64,000 nucleotides of DNA, from the NCBI RefSeq assembly GCF_000013985.1, contig NC_008048.1:2786001-2850000 (forward strand), read 5' to 3'. The number at the start of each line of letters is the position of its first letter. Within the stretch, counting starts at the first letter, position 1. Position numbers and translations under genes: made by a program. Source of the DNA: Sphingopyxis alaskensis RB2256. GTDB lineage: Bacteria; Pseudomonadota; Alphaproteobacteria; Sphingomonadales; Sphingomonadaceae. This document shows positions 1 through 8,601 of this stretch, in pieces. Below the pieces are notes generated by a model, which was given only the letters and a program-made list of their open reading frames with translations, was not told where the DNA came from and searched no databases.

Positions 1-2038
1 GGCCGTCGGCGAGCAACGCCTGCCAGGCTGCAAAGGGGCTTTCGTCTTCGTCCGAAGGCAAGAGTATCCGGTGACGGATGATCCCCTGTCGCCGGCCATA
101 GCGGTCGAGGCGGCCGATGCGCTGCTCGATCCGGGCAGCGCTCAGCGGCAGGTCGAGATGCACGATCGCATCGGAGAAACTGAGATTGAGACCTTCTTCG
201 GCCGTCCGGTCGCCGATGAGAACCGCAGCATCGGGCGCTTGCGCGAACGCCGCGACGCCGTCCTCCTTGTCATTGCCCGCGTCACCTCCCGAGACGAGTA
301 GAAAGCACGGTGTGTCGCCGAGCGCCTCCTCCAGCGCTCGATGGAACGCGGTTGCCAGCGCCTCAGCCGTCGCGAACACAACGATCTTGGGCTGATCGAC
401 GTCGGCCCGCAGCGTCTTGATTAGCCTCCGCACGCTTTCGACCATCGTTTCGATGCGGTCGGCATCGTCGTAGTCCTGGGCTTGCTCGCGCAGCGCGTCG
501 AGGATTTCCGCCTCGCCGGCGAAGATCGGCATGACACCAGTCAGCCAGGCGCGAAGAGCGTCAGCGCCTTCGGACACCGCGCCGAGAAGATTGCGGTAGC
601 GCGCGGCGAGAAGCGGCACCCCCGGATCGCCATCGACTAGCGAGTCGACCGCAGCCGACCGCCAGTCTTCAAGCGTGCCAAGCAGCACCGCCAGGTTGTC
701 GCTCGGATCGCCTTCGATGCGCACATGGGTCATGGCGCCGCCATCAGGTCCGCGTGGTCGAAACTCCCATCCCTGGGCATCGGCGCGACGCGAGCGGATC
801 AGACGCTGGTGGATGCGATAGCTGTCGGCGATATGCTCCTTGAGCGCGCCGCATAGGTCGACGAGTCGTTCGGGTGCCTCTCGCGTTGCCTCAATCAACT
901 GCGGCGCCAACTCTTGGACTACAGGATCGTCGGGAAAGCTACGGACTAGTTCAGCGCCGCGCTGGCGCAGCACAATGCCCGATGCGTCCGGGTCGAGACT
1001 AAGGAGCAAGCGGCCGATCGCCCGGCGCTGTTCGAGCTTCAGGCGAAAACCGTCAAGATCGTCGAGCGGATGGGTCAGCGGATCGAGCAAATTGAGCAGT
1101 GCCAGGAACCGAGCCTCCTCGCCAAGCGGCGGCGTTGCGGACAGCAGCAACAACACCGGCACGTCTCGGGCGAGCTCGCGCAACCGAGCCGCCGATGCTG
1201 AAAGCGGGCCGTCCTCGAGTCCAACCAGATGATGCGCTTCGTCGACCACCAGAACATCGGGTGTTCGCGCGACCCGCTCGATTTCGGCATGCGAGCAACA
1301 TTCGAAGGGCTCGCCGAACTGGTCGAGGCGGAGCTTTTCGGAAAGTTCGCGCCGCCACTGCTCGCACAGCGCCGACGGGGTCGCGATCAGTACCTCGGTG
1401 TCGGGATTGTCGATCAGATGCTGGCGGATGATCAACCCGGCCTCGATTGTCTTGCCCAGCCCGACCTCGTCGGCGAGGAGATAGCGCTGGATCGGATCAC
1501 TGAGCACGCGGCGCACCGCTGCGACTTGGTGCGGCACGAAGTCGATCCCGGCCGAGAGCAGCGACGTCAGACCTTGAGCCGCACTGGTCAGCGATCGCAG
1601 CGGCGTCAGCGCGGCTTGCCGGCGGTCGTGCAGATACTGGCTTTCGGCGGCGCCGGCCGCGAGCATTTCGGCCGGATCCTCGGGCGCATTCCACGGCCGG
1701 ACGAATAGGTCGATCTCGCTGAAGTCTTTTTGCTTCCCGTTGGGGAAGCGGACCTCATAAGTGACAAGGCCATTTTCCTGCTGAAGATAGTCGCTGATGC
1801 GACCGACCCGCATACGCCCGTCGTCGAGAACATAGGCCCGGGTCTGCGGGCTCAAATAGGCGCGGACGACCGCGCTCACCTCGCACTCGATATCTTCGCT
1901 GCGCTGGATCGAGTGGAAGATCGAGACGACGCAGCGGCCCTCGGCCGCAGATTGCAGCTTCCCGACGCCCTTTTGCCCGGGCAATTCGACGAGCATCCCC
2001 CTGAACAGACCCGTATCCCTCGATGGGCGATTCCCCAC
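1..2038 (-). CDS. dpdE: DpdE-like SNF2/RapA-type helicase (3' part missing)
   Basis: A superfamily 2 SNF2-type helicase whose C-terminus lies beyond the left edge; about 679 residues are visible. Reading the minus strand gives a Walker A region LADEVGLGKTIEAG near residue 186, a DEAH box in VVDEAHH near 262, and helicase motifs V-VI (EEGLNLSF, IGRLDRYGR) near 620-650. These are RapA-like. It lies 62 bp downstream of queC in the same direction, so it is probably DpdE, a restriction-side component of the 7-deazaguanine DNA modification system. The start is uncertain: GTG at 2038 is the longest choice after an in-frame stop, and ATG at 1996 gives MLVELPG. The family call rests on motifs plus context. 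Confidence 0.8.
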   Translation of the reverse strand, partial: MGNRPSRDTGLFRGMLVELPGQKGVGKLQSAAEGRCVVSIFHSIQRSEDIECEVSAVVRAYLSPQTRAYVLDDGRMRVGRISDYLQQENGLVTYEVRFPNGKQKDFSEIDLFVRPWNAPEDPAEMLAAGAAESQYLHDRRQAALTPLRSLTSAAQGLTSLLSAGIDFVPHQVAAVRRVLSDPIQRYLLADEVGLGKTIEAGLIIRQHLIDNPDTEVLIATPSALCEQWRRELSEKLRLDQFGEPFECCSHAEIERVARTPDVLVVDEAHHLVGLEDGPLSASAARLRELARDVPVLLLLSATPPLGEEARFLALLNLLDPLTHPLDDLDGFRLKLEQRRAIGRLLLSLDPDASGIVLRQRGAELVRSFPDDPVVQELAPQLIEATREAPERLVDLCGALKEHIADSYRIHQRLIRSRRADAQGWEFRPRGPDGGAMTHVRIEGDPSDNLAVLLGTLEDWRSAAVDSLVDGDPGVPLLAARYRNLLGAVSEGADALRAWLTGVMPIFAGEAEILDALREQAQDYDDADRIETMVESVRRLIKTLRADVDQPKIVVFATAEALATAFHRALEEALGDTPCFLLVSGGDAGNDKEDGVAAFAQAPDAAVLIGDRTAEEGLNLSFSDAIVHLDLPLSAARIEQRIGRLDRYGRRQGIIRHRILLPSDEDESPFAAWQALLADG

Positions 2039-2100
2039 AATCGCACCGTTAGGACCATCTTACTGACAGAGGGTTGAGAACCAACCAAAAACGGCAAGCG

Positions 2101-2811
2101 CTACTCGTCCAAACTGCTCCGATGTTCTTGCCAGCCCTTCATGCGCAATTCGCAAGCCGGACAGGTGCCACAGCCGTAGCCCCAGTCCTGCAAGCGATCG
2201 TGGTCGCCACGATAGCAAGTATGAGTGCCGGTGCGGATGAGGTCGACCAGTTTCTCGCCACCCAGTATTTTTGCCAGACCCCAGGTCTGCGCCTTATCGA
2301 GCCACATCAACGGCGTGTGGACGACCGAGCGGCTGCCAATACCGAGGTTGAGCGTGACTTGGAGCGATTTGAGCGTATCGTCGCGGCAATCGGGATAGCC
2401 CGAATAGTCGGTCTCGCACATGCCGCCGACGAGATGCCGCAGTTCGCGGCGTGAGGCGAGCGCAGCGGCGAGCGTAAAGAACAACAGATTGCGACCGGGC
2501 ACGAAGGTGTTGGGCAAGCCATCGGCGCGCAGCGCGATCTCGGCATCGCGGGTGAGCGCGGTCTCGCTGACCTGGCCCAGCACCGAGAGGTCGAGCTTGT
2601 GATCCGGCCCGAGCCGCGCGGCCCATGCCGGATTCAATTCAACAATGCGCGCACGAAAATCGTCGCGGCATTCGAGTTCGACGCGGTGACGCTGGCCATA
2701 GTCGAACCCGACGGTCTCGACGGTCTCGAACCGGTCCAATGCCCAGGCAAGACAAGTGGCGCTGTCCTGCCCACCAGAGAAAAGGACGAGCGCGCCAGCG
2801 TCGCCGGTCAT
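2101..2811 (-). CDS. queC: 7-cyano-7-deazaguanine synthase QueC
   Basis: It converts 7-carboxy-7-deazaguanine to preQ0 using ATP and ammonia, in the cytosol. The 236-residue product opens with the PP-loop SGGQDSA and ends with the zinc cysteines of the family (THTCYRG, then CGTCPAC). Length and motifs are normal. ATG at 2811 is preferred over an upstream ATG because it overlaps the queD stop by four bases (ATGA), as elsewhere in this operon. Its place directly after queE and queD, beside dpdA, indicates that it supplies preQ0 for DNA insertion. It may also serve tRNA queuosine. Confidence 0.95.
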   Translation of the reverse strand: MTGDAGALVLFSGGQDSATCLAWALDRFETVETVGFDYGQRHRVELECRDDFRARIVELNPAWAARLGPDHKLDLSVLGQVSETALTRDAEIALRADGLPNTFVPGRNLLFFTLAAALASRRELRHLVGGMCETDYSGYPDCRDDTLKSLQVTLNLGIGSRSVVHTPLMWLDKAQTWGLAKILGGEKLVDLIRTGTHTCYRGDHDRLQDWGYGCGTCPACELRMKGWQEHRSSLDE

Positions 2812-3182
2812 GCCGCGACTTCCTCGCCCCAATAGGTGCAGGCGTCGCCGCTGCTGTCGCGGTAGACGCTGACCTTGAACAGATTGTCGAGTTCGGGCGA
2901 GAGCCGGTTCCAGATCCAGCGGCTGAGATTTTCCATCGTGGCGGGGCCGAGGTCGTTGATCTCGTCGAGGAAGCGATGATCGAGCGCATCGCGGGCATCT
3001 TCCATCGAGCGCTCGAGCAGGCCGAGATCGACGATCATCCCAGTCGCGGGATCGGGCCGCCCGCGCACGGTCACCTCGGCACGGTAGCTGTGGCCGTGGA
3101 TGCGGCGGCTCGATTCGGTATCGATCGACCGTTCCAGCGTGTGGGCGGCATCGAAACGAAATTGCTTGCTGAGCTCAAACAT
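2808..3182 (-). CDS. queD: 6-carboxytetrahydropterin synthase QueD
   Basis: It converts 7,8-dihydroneopterin triphosphate to 6-carboxy-tetrahydropterin, the first committed step to preQ0. The 124-residue protein shows the zinc histidines of FRFDAAH and HGHSY, the LDHRFL segment and a C-terminal CTYWGEE. The chosen ATG at 3182 shares one base with the queE stop (TGATG). In E. coli QueD a catalytic Cys lies just before the HGH motif; here the sequence is SSRRIHGHS with no Cys there. This is probably a trait of the alphaproteobacterial subfamily rather than a defect, but I cannot verify that here. No folE is visible in the window. Confidence 0.93.
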   Translation of the reverse strand: MFELSKQFRFDAAHTLERSIDTESSRRIHGHSYRAEVTVRGRPDPATGMIVDLGLLERSMEDARDALDHRFLDEINDLGPATMENLSRWIWNRLSPELDNLFKVSVYRDSSGDACTYWGEEVAA

Positions 3183-3814
3183 CAGCGGATCCCGATCATC
3201 TTGTGCGACTGGAGCGAGAGGCGCCAGCGCGGGTTCTGGGTGCAATAGGTGATCGCAGCCTCGAGATTGGCGGCGGCGGTCGGCGAATCCATCGGCTGCA
3301 GGAAAAAGTGCTCGAAGGCGAGATGCTCGAACCGCTCGGGCGCCGCCTTCTCCTGCGGGTAGACAAGCTTGAGTTCATTACCTGCAAGTAGCACCAGTTC
3401 GGCATCGGCCTTGGGGCTGACGCAGATCCAGTCGAGCCCCCGCGGCGCGGGTTGTGTGCCATTGGTCTCTATAGCGATTTCGAAACCGCGCGTGTGCAAC
3501 GCGTCGACCAGGTCCTGGTCGACCTGGAGCAGCGGCTCGCCGCCGGTCAGCACGACGTAGCGATCGGCCCGAGCGCCAGCCCATTCGGACTCGATCGCGT
3601 CGGCTAGGGCTTGGTCGTCGGCGAAGCGCCCGCCGCCGCTCCCGTCCATGCCGACAAAGTCGGTATCGCAGAACGTGCAGACCGATGTTGTGCGGTCGCC
3701 CTCGCGTCCTGACCATAGATTGCATCCGGCGAACCGGCAGAACACCGCCGCACGCCCCATCTGGGCGCCTTCACCCTGCAGCGTCTTGAAGATCTCCTTG
3801 ACCGCGTAGCTCAT
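3182..3814 (-). CDS. queE: 7-carboxy-7-deazaguanine synthase QueE (radical SAM)
   Basis: A radical SAM enzyme that contracts the pterin ring to 7-carboxy-7-deazaguanine. The 210-residue product begins with the family signature IFKTLQGEG. It carries the QueE-type expanded cluster motif C-x14-C-x2-C (ending SVCTFCDTDF), then the SAM-binding TGGEPLLQ and ETNGTQ. The gene overlaps the upstream DGQQR gene by four bases (ATGA, 3811-3814) and queD by one base, so the preQ0 genes are translationally chained to the DNA modification genes. Confidence 0.95.
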   Translation of the reverse strand: MSYAVKEIFKTLQGEGAQMGRAAVFCRFAGCNLWSGREGDRTTSVCTFCDTDFVGMDGSGGGRFADDQALADAIESEWAGARADRYVVLTGGEPLLQVDQDLVDALHTRGFEIAIETNGTQPAPRGLDWICVSPKADAELVLLAGNELKLVYPQEKAAPERFEHLAFEHFFLQPMDSPTAAANLEAAITYCTQNPRWRLSLQSHKMIGIR

Positions 3815-4917
3815 GATCTATCGGCCGTGGGTTCAAGGAGCGGCGCCGGCGCCCGCTTGGCCTTCTTGCGCAGGTCCGCCTTCACGATGCCCACCAGATA
3901 ATGTTTGAGCAGCGCGACATCGCGGTTGACGTTCTGCAAGCCATTCCACCGCCGGACCTCGCCATCCATATGCCACTCGCCAGCGGTCCAGGCGGTCTTG
4001 TCCTTAAGGCATTCCATCCCGGTTCTGAAATCCTCGACCGTCCGCGCCTCCCCGCGCTCGGCGAGCACTTCCATGACGTCGCCCATGGCCTGGATGCCGG
4101 CGCCGTGCAGCAGGCGAGAGGTATTTGGCTTCTGGCCGTGCCACGCCTCGGGCCAGACCTTCTTCACTGCGTCGAAGAAATTTGACATCAGCCGCACACA
4201 GCGTTCCTCGCCCTTCGCACCCCGGATCAGCTCGCGCATCACCCCGTTGCTGAGCGACTCCATGATGATCTTCTGCATCACCGTGTCGGCGATGATGCCC
4301 TCGGGACAGGTATGCTGCTTGATATAGCCCTTGAGCGCGGTGTTCTCGAAGTTGAGCCGCGCCGTCAGATCGGAGGCGACCGACCGCCGGCTGAGCCGCG
4401 GTGGCAGATCGCCGACGGTCGGCAGCAGCTCGTAGATCAGCGACTTGGGCAGCGGCTTGGTATTGTTGATGAGCACGAATTGGCGGCGGAGTTCCGCCTC
4501 GTCGCGGCAGATCAGCGCCGAGACGAAGACCTGGAAGTCGCGGTCGAGATCGGCAAGCGCCGACAAACGCTGCTGGCCGTCCACCACCAATCCGGGAACG
4601 CTGCTGCTCATGTCAATCGCCAACTGCACGGCGCCATTCCCGAGGTCCTCAACGCTGACGCGATCGGTAAAGGCGACGACGATCGGGTTGGGCAACACTG
4701 CGTCGGGCTTCTCGAGATAGTCGCGGATCTCGCGGATATGGGCGGCGACTTGCGGCCGCTGGAACCCGCTGAGCTCGCCCTGGGCGTCTCGGCCGATCCG
4801 GTCGATAGCCGCAAAGCGCAGCACGTCCGCGGCTTTTGCCGCGAAGCTGAGCACTTTGTGCTCACTGCTCTGCTGCGCACAGACGGCGAGGTAGGTCATC
4901 ACTTGGTTCAACGGCAC
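3811..4917 (-). CDS. dpdB: DpdB-type DGQQR-domain protein, copy 1
   Basis: A 368-residue DGQHR/DndB-like protein of the ParB-like nuclease superfamily. The signature VVDGQQRLSAL places DGQQR at residues 113-117, preceded by GFQRPQV at 51-57. DpdB is required, with DpdA, to place preQ0 in DNA; its biochemical role (ATPase or DNA-handling partner) is only partly understood. The start overlaps the 3' end of dpdA. ATG 4917 overlaps it by 56 bases, and ATG 4899 (MTYLAV) would reduce this to 38. A second, divergent DGQQR protein lies on the other side of dpdA, so the pair may act as a heteromer or divide roles. Confidence 0.82.
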   Translation of the reverse strand: MPLNQVMTYLAVCAQQSSEHKVLSFAAKAADVLRFAAIDRIGRDAQGELSGFQRPQVAAHIREIRDYLEKPDAVLPNPIVVAFTDRVSVEDLGNGAVQLAIDMSSSVPGLVVDGQQRLSALADLDRDFQVFVSALICRDEAELRRQFVLINNTKPLPKSLIYELLPTVGDLPPRLSRRSVASDLTARLNFENTALKGYIKQHTCPEGIIADTVMQKIIMESLSNGVMRELIRGAKGEERCVRLMSNFFDAVKKVWPEAWHGQKPNTSRLLHGAGIQAMGDVMEVLAERGEARTVEDFRTGMECLKDKTAWTAGEWHMDGEVRRWNGLQNVNRDVALLKHYLVGIVKADLRKKAKRAPAPLLEPTADRS

Positions 4918-6193
4918 GCTTCAAATCCAGTCGTTCGATATGATCTTGGTAGACCGCGAGATTGTGAATCCCGCGGCGCTTGTTGCGATTGCTTCCGCGA
5001 AAGATGATCACATCGATCGCGGCATCCCGGCAGATTTTGCAGGAACATTGCTTCCATGGCCGCTCGGCAAGCGTCGTACGATAGCGCTCGGCCAGGCGCG
5101 CCAGCGACGGGCTCGCGGCGCAGTCCTCGTAAGGCTTTTCCTCGACCAAAGGCGCACTGTAGACGAGCACGTGATGCAGCGTCTCTTCGAGCCCGGCTTC
5201 ATCCCGGTCGAACGCGCGCAATGAGCCCAGCGCCAACGCCTCGAGCCGGACCAATTCCTCGGCCCGGAACATACCCTTCTTGACCGCGCGCTGGAGCTTG
5301 GGGTTTTCGATCGCCTGCGGCACCCGGATCGAGGTGAAGTAGCGCAGCGCCAACCCGTCGCCCGGCAGATAATAGTTCTGCTTCGCGTCCTTGAACGCGC
5401 GAATGAGGGGTGACGTCGTGTCGAAGCTTGAAATGTCGTAGCCGTGGAAGCTGTCGATATCGTCGGCCTTGGCAAAGCCGAGGATGTGGAGGCGTGTCGA
5501 TGCGGGCACCGTGTCGCGGATCGCTTCCAAACATAACTTGATCTCGGGCGACTTGAGCGGAACCATGCCGCCGAGTGCCAGGTAGTCATAGCCCATGGCG
5601 ACCAGCCGACGCGCCGCCTCGGCCATGCTGCCGGGCGACCAGCCCTGGATCACGCCCATCGGGGTGAAGCCCGCGTCCATCACTTTGGCCTCGCGCAGGA
5701 ATCCCTCGGCGTTCTCTAGCGTGATGTCGAAGCGCTGTCGGGCGTCGGTCGACCCGCCAGCCAGCCCCGCGAGGCCGGCGTCGAAATCGAAGATGATATG
5801 GTCGACCGAGGCGCCATGGGTGAAGCCGCATTCGTCGTAGAATTCGGCCATTTCCACCGGCGTGTACGGCGGCTTCTCATCCTGCACATAAGTGAAGGCG
5901 CCGCAATCGCCGAAAATGTCGAGATGTGCGAACTCGGGCTTGTCGAGGCGCAGAAACTTGCGGGCCCCAACCAGGCGGAAGCGGCGCGCCTGGCTGGCCG
6001 TATATTTGCCCTTCACGCGGTGGTCGCCGACGATGCCGCGCGAGACCAGCACCCCGTCATAGGGCGCATAGCCGAGGATCTCGTGCGGATAGGCGTCATC
6101 CCAATATGGCTGGCGCTCGGCGGGGCTGCGATCGGCGATGAAGTCGAATGCAGGATCCACATAATCGAGGCTGTCAGCGAAGATGAACTTCAT
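4862..6193 (-). CDS. dpdA: DpdA, TGT-like DNA 7-deazaguanine transglycosylase
   Basis: A tRNA-guanine transglycosylase paralogue that exchanges guanine in DNA for preQ0. The 443-residue protein has GDCGAF at residues 95-100, the counterpart of the TGT active-site Asp segment. It also has the barrel motif LALGGMVPL and, near the C-terminus, the zinc site C-x-C-x2-C (CSCKIC) followed by a His in RRGIHN. The ATG at 6193 overlaps the upstream stop by four bases (ATGA), which rules out the longer open frame upstream. Flanking DGQQR genes and adjacent queC, queD and queE distinguish it from housekeeping tgt. It is the core enzyme of the cluster. Confidence 0.9.
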   Translation of the reverse strand: MKFIFADSLDYVDPAFDFIADRSPAERQPYWDDAYPHEILGYAPYDGVLVSRGIVGDHRVKGKYTASQARRFRLVGARKFLRLDKPEFAHLDIFGDCGAFTYVQDEKPPYTPVEMAEFYDECGFTHGASVDHIIFDFDAGLAGLAGGSTDARQRFDITLENAEGFLREAKVMDAGFTPMGVIQGWSPGSMAEAARRLVAMGYDYLALGGMVPLKSPEIKLCLEAIRDTVPASTRLHILGFAKADDIDSFHGYDISSFDTTSPLIRAFKDAKQNYYLPGDGLALRYFTSIRVPQAIENPKLQRAVKKGMFRAEELVRLEALALGSLRAFDRDEAGLEETLHHVLVYSAPLVEEKPYEDCAASPSLARLAERYRTTLAERPWKQCSCKICRDAAIDVIIFRGSNRNKRRGIHNLAVYQDHIERLDLKRAVEPSDDLPRRLCAAEQ

Positions 6194-7311
6194 GCTGCCG
6201 CCCGCGCGAGATCGCGCTCGATGTGCACCAGATGATCGCTGAGCTTGGTGATGTGCTGCGAGGTCGACTGGATTTCGTTCCAGGCAAGGCCGAGGCCCTC
6301 CCATGTGCCGGCGGTCCAGCAGCACAAGGGCGCGATGCGCTTGAGCATCGTGCGCACCGCCGCCACCTTGTCCGGCGCCGCATCGGCGCGCAGCATGATC
6401 GTATCCATCAACGCGCCCATCGCGCGGATGCCGGCGGAGTGCATCAGTCGGCTGTCGGCCGGTGGCTTGCCCCAGGCCTCTGGAAAGGTGTCGCGGACCG
6501 CCGACCAGTAGAGGAGAAGCGCATCGTACATGGCGACCGTGTCGTTGCCGTCACCATTATGCTTGAATTGGCCGAGCGCCCCGGCTGGGGTCTTGAGGCT
6601 CGCCTTCATCGTTTCAATGAGCGCATTGTCGGTGACGATGCCGGCACGGTCCTTCGCATCGGACTCGCGCTTGATCAGGCCGAAGAAGGGCGAATTCGGA
6701 TCGGTGTTGAGCGCTTCGCACAGCGCGCTCGGCAACCGGCGTGCCGCCAGATCGCGCGGCAGCAACACGCTCACCTCGGGCAGCAGTTCGTTGATCAGCC
6801 GGGTCGGCAGCGGCCGCGCCTTGTTGACCAGGATGAACTGCTCGCGCTGCGTCTCGAGCGCATCCGACACGAACCCGACCACCGGTACGGCGATCGTTCG
6901 GTCCTTGGCGGCGCTCAGCGCCAGCGAGCGCTGCTGCCCATCGACGATCCAGGCGGCGCGCCGGCCCTCGGGATAGATCGGTATCGACAGCGTGCCCGCA
7001 TCCCCCACTTCGCACATATTGCCCGGCGAGCGGCCACGCGCCGAGGCGAACTCCACTTCGGGCGAGATGGCAAGGATGATCGCATTGGGAAACAGCACCG
7101 GGCCGCTGTCGAGAAAGGCCGTGATCTCCTTAACGTGATCGCGGATCTCGCGGCGTTGGAAGCCCTTAAGCTCCTGATCGTCGCGGCGGATCCGGCTGAT
7201 ATCCGCCACCCGGTTGATATCGGCGCCATAGAGGAAGAACGCAAAGACACTGGTCCCGCCGGCCTGCTCGGCGCGCACCGCGCGGACCTTGAGAGTTTCG
7301 CGTCCGCTCAT
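6190..7311 (-). CDS. dpdB: DpdB-type DGQQR-domain protein, copy 2
   Basis: A 373-residue protein of the same DGQHR family as the gene at 3811-4917. WIVDGQQRSLAL puts DGQQR at 124-128, with a preceding GFQRREI, and a shared NELLP segment lies in the middle. The two copies are similar in length and architecture, but by eye the sequences are clearly diverged, so this is not a recent duplication. It overlaps dpdA by four bases downstream and the YaaA-like gene by four bases upstream. The known role of the family is an accessory to DpdA in inserting preQ0 into DNA. Why two are kept is unknown. Confidence 0.8.
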   Translation of the reverse strand: MSGRETLKVRAVRAEQAGGTSVFAFFLYGADINRVADISRIRRDDQELKGFQRREIRDHVKEITAFLDSGPVLFPNAIILAISPEVEFASARGRSPGNMCEVGDAGTLSIPIYPEGRRAAWIVDGQQRSLALSAAKDRTIAVPVVGFVSDALETQREQFILVNKARPLPTRLINELLPEVSVLLPRDLAARRLPSALCEALNTDPNSPFFGLIKRESDAKDRAGIVTDNALIETMKASLKTPAGALGQFKHNGDGNDTVAMYDALLLYWSAVRDTFPEAWGKPPADSRLMHSAGIRAMGALMDTIMLRADAAPDKVAAVRTMLKRIAPLCCWTAGTWEGLGLAWNEIQSTSQHITKLSDHLVHIERDLARAAA

Positions 7312-8231
7312 GCGCGCTCACTCCGCACCTGGCGGGCCAATTCCGCGAACCGGCCCTGCTCGCACGCGATCCCGAGATCGTCGCGGAAGCGGCGCAGCAG
7401 CCGCGAGGAACTGCCGCGCTCGGCATCCCAATGCGCCCGGATCAGATCAAGCAGCGCTGCGTCATCATGGCGGATGCGGTCCACCTTGGCCGGCATCCGC
7501 CAACCGTCCAGCGTCGCCGACACCTCCGCGGCGTGCTCGGCCGCCGAACGTCCTTGCGGCTCGCCGCGCGTCAGTTCTGCGAAATGGCGAAGCGCCCGGC
7601 CGGCAAAATCGCTGCGCGTGCCGCGATTGCAGCTGTCCGGACCATCGAGCCGGTCGTCATAGGGCATGACGAAGGGCTGTAGTGCGGCAGGAACGCGATC
7701 GAGGCGCGCGCGGGTAAAGAGCCTGAGCCGACCGAGCATCGATGTTGGAAGGGCGAGAAGATCCTCCGCGATCATCTCGATATAGGCGTCTGACAGTGCC
7801 GCGCAGATCAGCCCGTGCGCGCCCTCGACCGCATCATGTAGCGTGACCGCAAAAGGAGAGACCTTGCACAGCGCCTCCCACCAGCGCTCGACGCTGAACG
7901 CGCCGGTTACGCGCGAGCGGACGCTGTCCGGGGCGTCGACGAGCACGGTGCAGGCATAGGGCGGAACCGCTGTCGAAACGTCGATCAGGCCAAGACCCGC
8001 GGAGACGACCAGCAGTCTTGCGTCGAGTAATTCCGCCGCGGTGACGGCTTCGCGAAAGCCGCGACCGCCGTAAATGTCTTCCCCGGGGAACCGCGTCGGC
8101 TCAGCCGCCAGGCGTTGCGACCATTGACGGGCCAGACCATCGAAGTCGGCTGGCGGGAGGGCGGCCATGTGAAGAGCGTCGGAAACCGGCTTGCGCTTGC
8201 GATTCGTACAGGTGGTGATCACGAGCGTCAC
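7308..8231 (-). CDS. YaaA/DUF6884-like protein, candidate DpdC
   Basis: First gene of the dpd operon, 307 residues. The N-terminus TTCTNRKRK and the stretch IYGGRGF then LLVVSAGLGLID resemble YaaA/DUF6884-type proteins, which typically carry a C-x-x-x-K start and an LSAKHGLL-like loop. In described Dpd clusters DpdC is a YaaA-related protein needed to convert inserted preQ0 to the amido form. I infer this gene is its counterpart but cannot show orthology. The called start is GTG 8231; GTG 8222 (VITTCTNR) is an alternative that fits the nearby TATAAT better. It overlaps the next gene by ATGA. Confidence 0.6.
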   Translation of the reverse strand: MTLVITTCTNRKRKPVSDALHMAALPPADFDGLARQWSQRLAAEPTRFPGEDIYGGRGFREAVTAAELLDARLLVVSAGLGLIDVSTAVPPYACTVLVDAPDSVRSRVTGAFSVERWWEALCKVSPFAVTLHDAVEGAHGLICAALSDAYIEMIAEDLLALPTSMLGRLRLFTRARLDRVPAALQPFVMPYDDRLDGPDSCNRGTRSDFAGRALRHFAELTRGEPQGRSAAEHAAEVSATLDGWRMPAKVDRIRHDDAALLDLIRAHWDAERGSSSRLLRRFRDDLGIACEQGRFAELARQVRSERA

Positions 8232-8345
8232 TAATTATAGGCCCCCTATCCGCATTAGCGCATGCATTAATCCATAACGATGGATCGCACGTTTTGCCAC
8301 ATTTAATGCACGAAATCATATCGAACGTTTTGCCAGTAAATGCGC
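8232..8345 (-). promoter_or_regulatory. dpd operon promoter region with direct repeats
   Basis: An AT-rich stretch upstream of the first dpd gene. On the minus strand TATAAT lies at 8239-8234, so close to the GTG start that the message would be leaderless or nearly so. Two 16-base direct repeats, TGGCAAAACGTKCGAT (8335-8320 and 8299-8284), are offset by 36 bp. An imperfect palindrome centred on GCATGC (8253-8270) covers the expected -35. These look like regulator sites; their function is inferred. Positions 8346-8601 hold nothing I can identify. Confidence 0.45.
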
Positions 8346-8601
8346 GCTCCAGCGTCACGCACCGCGATACATAGCGCGCCGCGCGCGCCACATGATCGGC
8401 TAACCGCTGTTCGCGCTGCTGACGCTTAATGCGCGTTTCGGAAAGCGCGAACTGGCGACCCGAAATGGCACCGTTGGGTCGCCGGAGCCCGTGCCAAAGG
8501 TGGCGAAATGCGCTGGGATAGCGGGGCCTCTACGCTCAGTTCCATGCTGCGGATCGATGCTTGCCGGCTTTTCTATCCTGTGGGCCGCAATCGAGAAGGA
8601 T

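Noticed and set aside
6223..7662. 479-codon plus-strand frame
   Set aside because: It is a shadow of the second DGQQR gene and the YaaA-like gene; no domain.
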